A stretch of DNA of 64,000 nt from Thalassomonas sp. RHCl1. Lineage in GTDB: Bacteria > Pseudomonadota > Gammaproteobacteria > Enterobacterales > Alteromonadaceae. Of the stretch, positions 56,998-64,000 are shown in pieces (the stretch's first letter is position 1; every line of letters begins with the position of its first letter). Below the pieces are notes generated by a model that had not been told where the DNA came from, searched no databases, and was given only the letters and a program-made list of their open reading frames with translations. Location of the stretch: assembly GCF_947387555.1 (NCBI RefSeq), contig NZ_CANDNZ010000005.1, positions 396,804 to 460,803 on the forward strand, written 5' to 3'. The translations under genes were made by a program, and so were the position numbers.

Positions 56998-59346
56998 TTA
57001 TGCTTCAATTTTCCACTGTTCAACCGGCTGTTCCAGAGCAATATCAAGCACTTCATCAATCCATTTCACCGGATGAATCGCCAAATCTGCCTTCACATTT
57101 TCAGGGATTTCTTTTAAGTCCCTTTCATTGTCTTTCGGAATAACCACAGTTTTGATGCCGCCACGGTGTGCCGCCAGCAGTTTTTCTTTCAAACCGCCGA
57201 TGGCCAGCACTTCTCCGCGCAGGGTGATCTCGCCGGTCATGGCTACATCCGCTTTAACCGGATTGCCGGTCAAGCTCGAAACCAGGGCGGTACACATACC
57301 GATACCGGCACTTGGCCCATCTTTAGGGGTCGCCCCTTCCGGCACATGCACATGGATATCACGTTTTTCATGGAAATCACTGTTGATACGCAAGGTTTCC
57401 TGACGGCTTCGCACCACGGTCATCGCTGCCTGAATCGACTCCTGCATGACATCACCGAGGGAGCCGGTGTAGGTCAGCTTACCTTTACCCGGTACCGAAG
57501 CGGTTTCTATGGTCAAGAGTTCGCCGCCCACTTCCGTCCAGGCAAGCCCGGTAACCAGGCCAATGCGGTTTTCATCATCCGCTTTGCCGTAATCAAAACG
57601 TTGTACGCCAAGGAATTCCTGCAGGTTATCCTGGGTGATCACCACTTTTTTCAAGCTCTTATCTAAAAGAATGGCTTTTACCGCCTTACGGCATAATTTC
57701 GAAATTTCCCGCTCCAGGCTACGTACCCCGGCTTCGCGGGTATAATAGCGGATAATGCCGATAATGGCGCTTTCATCAATTTCGATTTCAGCCGGTTTTA
57801 AGCCGTTACGCTCAATTTGCTTGGTCAGCAGGTGACGGGTGGCAATGTTAAGCTTTTCATCTTCGGTGTAACCGGACAGGCGGATAACTTCCATACGGTC
57901 AAGCAAAGGACCCGGAATATTCATGCTGTTGGAGGTGGCCACAAACATGACATCGGATAAGTCATAGTCCACTTCCAGGTAGTGATCGTTGAAGCTGCTG
58001 TTTTGCTCCGGATCCAACACTTCAAGCAGTGCCGATGCCGGGTCGCCGCGCATATCCGAGGCCATCTTATCGATTTCATCGAGTAAGAACAGCGGGTTTT
58101 TCACACCAACTTTGGCAATTTTCTGGATCAGTTTACCCGGCAAGGAGCCGATATAGGTCCGGCGATGTCCGCGGATCTCCGCTTCATCCCTGACCCCGCC
58201 TAATGCCATACGGACATATTTACGGCCGGTTGACTTGGCAATAGACTGACCAAGGGAGGTTTTACCTACCCCAGGAGGGCCCACCAAACATAAAATAGGC
58301 CCTTTAAGCTGGTTAACGCGCTGCTGTACCGCCAAATATTCGATAATACGCTCTTTGACTTTTTCTAAACCGTAATGATCTTTTTCCAGCACTTCCTCGG
58401 CCAGTTTTAAATTACGTTTTAATTTGCTGCGCTTTTTCCACGGCACACTGATCATCCAGTCGATATAACTGCGTACCACGGTTGCTTCGGCAGACATAGG
58501 CGACATCATTTTCAGCTTTTGCAGCTCAGCCAGGGTTTTTTCCTTGGCTTCTTTCGGCATTTGCGCTTCATCGATGCGTTTAGTCATTTGCTCCGCTTCA
58601 TCCGGAACATCATCCATTTCACCCAGTTCTTTCTGGATCGCCTTCATTTGTTCGTTGAGGTAATATTCCCGCTGGCTTTTTTCCATCTGCTTTTTCACGC
58701 GGGTACGAATTTTCTTCTCTACCTGCAGCAGATCGATTTCACCTTCCATCAGCGCCATCAGGTACTCCAGGCGCTCGGCAACATCGTTAATTTCCAATAC
58801 TTTCTGCTTATCCAGCAGTTTTAACGGCATATGGGCCGCCATAGTATCGGCCAGTTGTTCGGGATCATCGATACCGGAAACCGAGGTTAATACTTCCGGC
58901 GGGATCTTTTTGTTCAGTTTGACATAACCTTCAAACTGGGAAATCGCCGAACGCACCAGGACTTCGCTTTCGCCTTCGGCAGACGCGATCGGTGTCAAAA
59001 ATTCGATATCGGCGGTAAAATATTCTGTGGTCTGGACAAATTGCTTGATTTCGGCTCTTTGTACCCCTTCAACCAGCACTTTTACCGTGCCGTCGGGTAA
59101 CTTCAGCATTTGTAATATGGTGGCGACGGTACCGGTCAGGTAAACGTCTTCTTCTGTCGGATCATCAACGGAGGCATCTTTTTGGGCCACCAGGAAAATT
59201 TGCTTATCATTGTCCATGGCAATATCCAGACAACGGATTGATTTTTCCCGGCCAACAAACAATGGAATAACCATTTGTGGATAAACGACGACATCTCGCA
59301 AGGCTAATACTGGGATATCACTTACACCAGATAACTCTTTGGTCAT
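56998..59346 (-). CDS. lon: Lon protease
   Basis: 782-residue ATP-dependent serine protease. The N-terminal substrate domain begins at [20 protein letters not shown]; Walker A is GPPGVGKT at 356-363 and Walker [11 protein letters not shown]; the catalytic Ser is in [11 protein letters not shown], with the Lys further on. Degrades misfolded and short-lived regulators. A sigma-32-type promoter lies ~100 bases upstream. Confidence 0.98.
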   Translation of the reverse strand: MTKELSGVSDIPVLALRDVVVYPQMVIPLFVGREKSIRCLDIAMDNDKQIFLVAQKDASVDDPTEEDVYLTGTVATILQMLKLPDGTVKVLVEGVQRAEIKQFVQTTEYFTADIEFLTPIASAEGESEVLVRSAISQFEGYVKLNKKIPPEVLTSVSGIDDPEQLADTMAAHMPLKLLDKQKVLEINDVAERLEYLMALMEGEIDLLQVEKKIRTRVKKQMEKSQREYYLNEQMKAIQKELGEMDDVPDEAEQMTKRIDEAQMPKEAKEKTLAELQKLKMMSPMSAEATVVRSYIDWMISVPWKKRSKLKRNLKLAEEVLEKDHYGLEKVKERIIEYLAVQQRVNQLKGPILCLVGPPGVGKTSLGQSIAKSTGRKYVRMALGGVRDEAEIRGHRRTYIGSLPGKLIQKIAKVGVKNPLFLLDEIDKMASDMRGDPASALLEVLDPEQNSSFNDHYLEVDYDLSDVMFVATSNSMNIPGPLLDRMEVIRLSGYTEDEKLNIATRHLLTKQIERNGLKPAEIEIDESAIIGIIRYYTREAGVRSLEREISKLCRKAVKAILLDKSLKKVVITQDNLQEFLGVQRFDYGKADDENRIGLVTGLAWTEVGGELLTIETASVPGKGKLTYTGSLGDVMQESIQAAMTVVRSRQETLRINSDFHEKRDIHVHVPEGATPKDGPSAGIGMCTALVSSLTGNPVKADVAMTGEITLRGEVLAIGGLKEKLLAAHRGGIKTVVIPKDNERDLKEIPENVKADLAIHPVKWIDEVLDIALEQPVEQWKIEA

Positions 59347-59442
59347 AGGTTACTCTCTTGGAAATTTATATAAGGTGAACGGTAATTGCTTGTACCTTTT
59401 TTTTCTAACATTTTATGTACAATCTTATAAAGCTTTAAAAGT

Positions 59443-59469
59443 ATATGGGGATATTCAAGTATCTTTCAA
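59443..59469 (-). promoter_or_regulatory. Sigma-32 (heat-shock) promoter for lon
   Basis: On the minus strand TTGAAA (59469-59464, preceded by G), a 13-base spacer and CCCCATAT (59450-59443) match sigma-32 consensus. It sits just past the clpX terminator and about 97 bases before the lon start. Confidence 0.8.
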
Positions 59470-59481
59470 CACAGGAACAAA

Positions 59482-59507
59482 AAAAAAGAGCCGAAAGGCT
59501 CTTTTTT
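59482..59507 (-). terminator. Terminator after clpX
   Basis: AAAAAAGAGCC / GGCTCTTTTTT with a GAAA loop, followed by more T on the minus strand. Confidence 0.95.
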
Positions 59508-59525
59508 AAAGAAAGTGGTTAAAAA

Positions 59526-60806
59526 TTAACTATCTGACGCCGCCTGATCCTGCTGGGCTTCGTACATGATAATAGGTTTAGACTCGCCTTTTATTACCGC
59601 TTCATCCACCACTACCTTGCTGGCATTTTCCATTGAAGGTAACTCGTACATGGTATCGAGTAACACACCTTCAACGATAGAGCGCAGACCACGGGCACCG
59701 GTTTTACGTACCATAGCTTTATGAGCAATAGCCAATAAGGCATCTTTGCGGAACTCTAATTCAACCTTTTCCATATCAAACAAGGCCATAAACTGCTTGG
59801 TTAGCGCATTTTTAGGCTCTTGTAGGATTTGTACCAGGGCTTCTTCGTCAAGTTCGGTTAAGGTGGCGACCACAGGCAAACGACCGATGAACTCAGGGAT
59901 CAGACCATATTTGACCAAATCTTCCGGCTCTACGTCCAGGAATCGCTCGGTCAGTGTCTTATCTGAGTCTTTACTTTTCACTTCAGCGCCAAAGCCGATA
60001 CCGGTTCCGGTATGACATCTTTGCTCAATTACCTTATCCAGGCCGGCAAAGGCACCGCCACAGATAAAGAGGATTTTTGAAGTATCAACCTGCAAAAACT
60101 CCTGCTGCGGATGCTTACGGCCACCTTGTGGAGGCACAGAAGCAATGGTTCCTTCAATAAGCTTCAGTAATGCCTGCTGAACCCCTTCACCGGAGACATC
60201 GCGGGTAATGGACGGGTTGTCAGACTTACGGGAAATTTTATCGATTTCATCGATATAAACGATGCCGCGCTGGGCCTTTTCTACGTCGTAGTCACATTTT
60301 TGCAGTAATTTCTGAATAATGTTCTCTACGTCTTCACCAACGTAACCGGCTTCGGTTAACGTGGTGGCATCCGCCATAGTAAATGGCACGTCAAGCAATC
60401 TTGCCAGGGTTTCCGCCAATAAGGTCTTACCGCTACCGGTAGGGCCGATAAGCAAAATATTACTCTTACCCAGCTCAATACCGTTATGGGAGTCACCGTT
60501 ACGTAAGCGCTTATAGTGGTTGTATACGGCTACCGCTAACACTTTTTTCGCATGTTCCTGGCCGATCACGTAATCATCCAGGCTGGCACGAATGTCTATG
60601 GGTGAAGGTAAACTTTCCTTGTCTTGCTTAGGTGCAATTTCTTTGATTTCTTCGCGAATGATGTCGTTACACAGTTCGACACATTCGTCACAAATAAATA
60701 CTGATGGTCCCGCAATTAACTTGCGTACCTCATGCTGGCTTTTACCGCAAAAAGAACAATACAGTAACTTGCCATTATCACCGTCACCTTTTTTCATATC
60801 GGTCAT
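59526..60806 (-). CDS. clpX: ClpX ATPase subunit of ClpXP
   Basis: 426 residues. N-terminal zinc-binding domain CSFCGKSQ...[11 protein letters not shown]+ Walker A GPTGSGKT, Walker [10 protein letters not shown] and sensor regions; the ClpP-contact IGF-like loop is present (IGFGAE). Unfolds and feeds substrates to ClpP. AGAGG precedes the ATG. 81 bases downstream of clpP. Confidence 0.98.
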   Translation of the reverse strand: MTDMKKGDGDNGKLLYCSFCGKSQHEVRKLIAGPSVFICDECVELCNDIIREEIKEIAPKQDKESLPSPIDIRASLDDYVIGQEHAKKVLAVAVYNHYKRLRNGDSHNGIELGKSNILLIGPTGSGKTLLAETLARLLDVPFTMADATTLTEAGYVGEDVENIIQKLLQKCDYDVEKAQRGIVYIDEIDKISRKSDNPSITRDVSGEGVQQALLKLIEGTIASVPPQGGRKHPQQEFLQVDTSKILFICGGAFAGLDKVIEQRCHTGTGIGFGAEVKSKDSDKTLTERFLDVEPEDLVKYGLIPEFIGRLPVVATLTELDEEALVQILQEPKNALTKQFMALFDMEKVELEFRKDALLAIAHKAMVRKTGARGLRSIVEGVLLDTMYELPSMENASKVVVDEAVIKGESKPIIMYEAQQDQAASDS

Positions 60807-60887
60807 ACGGTACCTCTAAATAAATTAATTTCTAAGATTAATACAATTAAGTATTTCATAAATCGCGCAGATAACAATAAGGATAAA

Positions 60888-61526
60888 TTATTTATCGTTT
60901 CTATGTTCTAATATGGCATCAACTAAGCCATATTCAACCGCACTTTCTGCACTTAAGAAATTATCCCGGTCGGTATCCTGGCTCACCTTCTCAATCGGCT
61001 GCCCGGTATGCTCCGCCATCAAGTTGTTTAACTTGTCCTTGATGTATAAAATTTCTTTGGCGTGGATTTCAAAATCAGACGCCTGGCCCTGGAAACCGCC
61101 CAGCGGCTGGTGAATCATTACCCTGGCGTTCGGCAGGCAGTAACGTTTGCCTTTTTCACCGCCAGAAAGCAAGAATGCCCCCATACTGGCCGCCTGACCG
61201 ATACATACCGTACTGATATTCGGCTTAATAAACTTCATGGTATCGTAAATGGCAAGACCTGCGGTCACAGAGCCACCCGGCGAGTTGATGTATAAATAAA
61301 TGTCTTTCTCAGGGCTTTCAGACTCCAAAAACAGCAACTGAGCAATGATCAAATTCGCCATATGGTCTTCCACCTGACCACACAGGAATATTACCCGTTC
61401 TTTTAATAACCGAGAATAGATATCGTAGGAACGCTCCCCTTTAGCGGTTTGCTCAACCACCATAGGCACTAATGCGCTTTCTGTAATGCTTGTTAAATCG
61501 TGAGAGTTTTTGTGAGAAGTAAACAA
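60888..61526 (-). CDS. clpP: ClpP protease subunit
   Basis: 212 residues with this start. The catalytic triad is Ser114 (GQAASMGAF), His139 (MIHQPLGG) and Asp188. The start is uncertain: a TTG at 61526 has AAGGA seven bases upstream and gives an 18-residue segment before ALVPMVVEQ, comparable to the E. coli propeptide, while GTG/ATG starts at 61565/61559 lack a good ribosome site. Between tig and clpX as in E. coli. Confidence 0.95.
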   Translation of the reverse strand: MFTSHKNSHDLTSITESALVPMVVEQTAKGERSYDIYSRLLKERVIFLCGQVEDHMANLIIAQLLFLESESPEKDIYLYINSPGGSVTAGLAIYDTMKFIKPNISTVCIGQAASMGAFLLSGGEKGKRYCLPNARVMIHQPLGGFQGQASDFEIHAKEILYIKDKLNNLMAEHTGQPIEKVSQDTDRDNFLSAESAVEYGLVDAILEHRNDK

Positions 61527-61613
61527 CAGATAGTCCTTAATATAAAAAAAATGGCTCATATGCACCCATATAAGCCATTTAAGCTATTGATTAGCCGAAT
61601 GTCAATCGAAAGC

Positions 61614-62921
61614 TTACTTAGCTTGCGGATTCATAATATCCTTGAAGCTCGCTTCGACGTCTTTTACTGCTGCTTTTTCAAGTAACAGCTCAACCGCCTG
61701 CTCTTCCAGGGCAACATTCTGCATTTGCTGGTTAAGCTCTTTGTTGCTGCTGTAGTAGTCGATAACTTCTTGCGGATCTTCGTAAGCAGAAGCTGCAGAC
61801 TCGATCAACTCTTTAACTTTCGCTTCGTCAACTTTTAATTCGTTAACCTTGATCACTTCACCCAGTAACAGACCTACTTTTACGCGGCGTTTGGCTTGCT
61901 CTTCAAACATATCGTCAGGTAACTGAGGTAAGTTTGCAGCATCCATTTGACCGGCGAAACGTTGCATTGCCTGCTGACGTAATACGTCAACTTCCTGAGC
62001 AACTAAGGCAGAAGGTAATTCAAGTTCGTTGGCTTCCAATAAACCTTCAATCACTTGCTCTTTTACCTTAGCTTTAACCGCTTGAGTAAGTTCGCGCTGC
62101 ATGTTCTTACCAACTTCTTCGCGCAGGGCGTCAACACCACCTTCTTCTACACCGAACAACTTGGCAAATTCTTCATCAACTTCTGGTAATACCGGACCTT
62201 CAGTCTTGTGAACAACGATATCGAACTCGGCGTCTTTACCTTTGAGGTTCTCAGCATGGTAATCTTCAGGGAAAGTAACACTAATTGTCTTCTCTTCGCC
62301 TACTTTCATGCCAACGATTTCTTTCTCGAAACCAGGGATCATGCGACCTGAGCCCAGCTCAAGTTCAAAACCTTCGGCTTTGCCGCCTTCAAACTCTTCA
62401 CCGTCTACACGACCGTTGAAGTCGATAGTCAGCTTGTCACCGTTTTTGGTTTTACGCTTGTTCTCTTTCCAGGTTTTGTGCTGGTTTTGCAAAGTAACGA
62501 ACATCTCGTCTAAATCTTTGTCAGTCACTTCTACCTGAGGACGCTCAACGGCGATCTTCTCTAAATCTTTTAATTCAACTTCCGGGTAAACTTCAAAAGT
62601 TGCTTCAAACTCTAACGGCTTGCCGTCTTCGTTGCTTTTAGCAACGAACTGAGGACGACCGGCAGGGTTAATTTTTTCTGCTACGATGGCTTCAACGAAA
62701 TTACGCTGCATCAATTCACCAGCAACTTCCTGGCGAACAGACTGGCCGTAACGCTTCTGGATCACAGAAACCGGTACTTTACCTGGACGGAAACCATTGA
62801 TACGTTGTGTTTTACCAAGGTGACGAAGACGGTTTTTAACTTCAACATCTACTGTTTCGGCAGGAACAGAAATTGTCAGACGACGTTCCAAACCTTGTGT
62901 AGTCTCAACTGAAACTTGCAT
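61614..62921 (-). CDS. tig: Trigger factor
   Basis: 435-residue ribosome-associated chaperone with an FKBP-type isomerase domain. The ribosome-binding motif is GFRPGKVP (around 44-51), the FKBP domain ~150-245 contains [19 protein letters not shown], and the C-terminal helical chaperone domain is full length. First gene of the tig-clpPX-lon-hupB-ppiD block. Confidence 0.98.
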   Translation of the reverse strand: MQVSVETTQGLERRLTISVPAETVDVEVKNRLRHLGKTQRINGFRPGKVPVSVIQKRYGQSVRQEVAGELMQRNFVEAIVAEKINPAGRPQFVAKSNEDGKPLEFEATFEVYPEVELKDLEKIAVERPQVEVTDKDLDEMFVTLQNQHKTWKENKRKTKNGDKLTIDFNGRVDGEEFEGGKAEGFELELGSGRMIPGFEKEIVGMKVGEEKTISVTFPEDYHAENLKGKDAEFDIVVHKTEGPVLPEVDEEFAKLFGVEEGGVDALREEVGKNMQRELTQAVKAKVKEQVIEGLLEANELELPSALVAQEVDVLRQQAMQRFAGQMDAANLPQLPDDMFEEQAKRRVKVGLLLGEVIKVNELKVDEAKVKELIESAASAYEDPQEVIDYYSSNKELNQQMQNVALEEQAVELLLEKAAVKDVEASFKDIMNPQAK

Positions 62922-63344
62922 TTAATTACCTCAAAAATTAGCGCATCTTGCGCATTCAATAACGCATCTATCTAACAAGCAGATAAACCTTACGTTTATT
63001 GCTCACAGCCCCGATAACAGCGGCTAACCGGGCCCGGAAAATCCGAATAAAAGACGTTCAAATTAAAATAATGACGCAAAATTATAGCGGCGCTTGACTC
63101 AAGAGTCGAGCCTTGTAGGGAAAAATTTTAAATTAAGATAATAATCAAATAGTTAAAGTAAAAATCAAAACTGTCCTGACCAGTTTTATGGCGTTTATTT
63201 GCCCAGCAGGGAGATAAGTTGGGAAGGCACTGCAAACAAGGAGTTAACAGCCAAAATACTCCATTTTCTCAACGTAACACTTATTCTGGAATAATCAGCC
63301 TAAAAAGAAGTAGTAAATAAAGGAGAAATAATCTGAAAAGAAAG
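62922..63344. other. Intergenic region between tig and tRNA cluster
   Basis: 423 AT-rich bases containing the tig promoter region and the end of the tRNA transcript. No ORF or further RNA was seen. Confidence 0.5.
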
Positions 63345-63421
63345 TGGTCGGTGATGCAAGATTCGAACTTGCGACCCCTTGGACCCAAACCAAGTGCGCT
63401 ACCAAGCTGCGCTAATCACCG
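63345..63421 (-). tRNA. tRNA-Pro (UGG)
   Basis: 77 nt, CCA encoded. Acceptor CGGTGAT / ATCACCG and anticodon loop TTTGGGT give UGG. Third of three tandem identical copies in transcription order. Confidence 0.97.
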
Positions 63422-63461
63422 ACGGATACACAATTAGTATACAGAAATATCAGAAGAAAAG

Positions 63462-63538
63462 TGGTCGGTGATGCAAGATTCGAACTTGCGACCCCTTGGA
63501 CCCAAACCAAGTGCGCTACCAAGCTGCGCTAATCACCG
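63462..63538 (-). tRNA. tRNA-Pro (UGG)
   Basis: Identical to the copy at 63345, exactly 117 bases away, with CCA encoded and the same 40-base spacer. Confidence 0.97.
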
Positions 63539-63578
63539 ACGGATACACAATTAGTATACAGAAATATCAGAAGAAAAG

Positions 63579-63655
63579 TGGTCGGTGATGCAAGATTCGA
63601 ACTTGCGACCCCTTGGACCCAAACCAAGTGCGCTACCAAGCTGCGCTAATCACCG
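63579..63655 (-). tRNA. tRNA-Pro (UGG)
   Basis: Third identical copy at the same 117-base period; first of the three in transcription order, directly after tRNA-His. Confidence 0.97.
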
Positions 63656-63671
63656 ACGATATTCATAAAAA

Positions 63672-63748
63672 TGGGGTGGCTAATGGGACTTGAACCCACG
63701 ACAACCGGAATCACAATCCGGGGCTCTACCAACTGAGCTATAGCCACC
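63672..63748 (-). tRNA. tRNA-His (GUG)
   Basis: Acceptor GTGGCTA / TAGCCAC, anticodon loop TTGTGAT gives GUG. Includes the G(-1) position opposite C73 typical of tRNA-His; CCA encoded. Confidence 0.97.
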
Positions 63749-63754
63749 ACTGTA

Positions 63755-63831
<77 letters not shown>

Positions 63832-63920
63832 ACATTACCTACAGTAGACCTTAAATTTCTTTAAGATCACTTTTCATTCCTGATTCTCTCTACATAAGTA
63901 GAATAAACAGAGATAAAAAT

Positions 63921-63997
63921 TGGTCGGTGATGCAAGATTCGAACTTGCGACCCCTTGGACCCAAACCAAGTGCGCTACCAAGCTGCGCTAATCACCG
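63921..63997 (-). tRNA. tRNA-Pro (UGG), fourth copy
   Basis: Same tRNA-Pro sequence as the other three but upstream of tRNA-Arg and with a different flank. CCA encoded. More copies may continue past the window edge. Confidence 0.96.
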
Positions 63998-64000
63998 ACT

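Larger units (their letters stand above)
63345..63655 (-). repeat. 117-bp tandem repeat carrying tRNA-Pro
   Basis: Unit = 77-nt tRNA-Pro plus a 40-nt spacer (ACGGATACACAATTAGTATA and following). Both spacers are identical, indicating recent tandem duplication by unequal exchange. Confidence 0.95.

Noticed and set aside
63345..63655. Regularly spaced repeats resembling a CRISPR array
   Set aside because: The repeat folds as tRNA-Pro with an encoded CCA, and the spacers are identical to each other; no cas genes.

Overview
The window looks like chromosomal DNA of a marine gammaproteobacterium of the order Alteromonadales, most like the Colwellia/Thalassomonas group (Colwelliaceae). This is inferred from protein resemblance and gene order: apt-dnaX-ybaB-recR-htpG-adk, tig-clpP-clpX-lon-hupB-ppiD, a nine-gene his operon with leader peptide, a six-gene TonB2-type operon, a VolA-type surface lipase and DusC. 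I saw no insertion sequence, phage, integron or CRISPR array.

Layout. 1-3.1 kb: the end of a TetR-family regulator facing topA. 3.6-8.6 kb: an arginase-family hydrolase, a large Ig-like surface lipoprotein and a dicarboxylate symporter. 8.7-16 kb (minus strand): a DUF5610-like protein, a membrane-tethered glutaredoxin, tpm, sohB and a VolA-type lipoprotein lipase. 16.2-25.3 kb: a YciK-type reductase, a secreted protein, fadD, an alpha/beta hydrolase, an Slp lipoprotein, an M50-type membrane protease, a small Gln-rich protein, tsaB and yoaA. 25.4-26.4 kb: a strong hairpin, a tiny Cys-rich secreted peptide and a small conserved hypothetical. 26.5-34 kb: hisL attenuator and hisGDCBHAFI(E). 34-38 kb: a TPR-PAS histidine kinase without a partner regulator, a small DUF6559-like protein and a MAPEG protein. 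38.2-46.7 kb (minus): adk, htpG, recR, ybaB, dnaX, apt, a CheY-like receiver, a 40-residue membrane ORF behind an FNR-like box, and an HvfA-like Cys-repeat precursor. 46.9-53 kb: dusC, then DUF3450-TtpC-ExbB-ExbD-TonB-TPR. 53-54.3 kb: a 1.2 kb gene-poor stretch with a perfect Fur box. 54.3-63 kb: the protein quality-control cluster. 63.3-64 kb: six tRNA genes (four Pro, His, Arg), all minus strand.

How it fits together. Much of the window is housekeeping: DNA topology and replication, purine salvage, histidine synthesis, proteostasis and translation. The accessory parts concern the envelope and metals: TonB-dependent uptake, surface lipoproteins and the HvfA-like protein. Signals that plain gene calling would miss are a complete programmed -1 frameshift cassette in dnaX (slippery heptamer, upstream SD-like element, downstream stem-loop, immediate stop), sigma-32-type promoters before htpG and lon, a histidine attenuator, and an FNR-like site before a tiny membrane ORF.

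The best candidates for something new are the HvfA-like repeat precursor, which has no modification enzymes nearby; the Fur-boxed intergenic region that might encode an iron-responsive small RNA; the FNR-linked 40-residue membrane peptide; and the six-cysteine secreted peptide.
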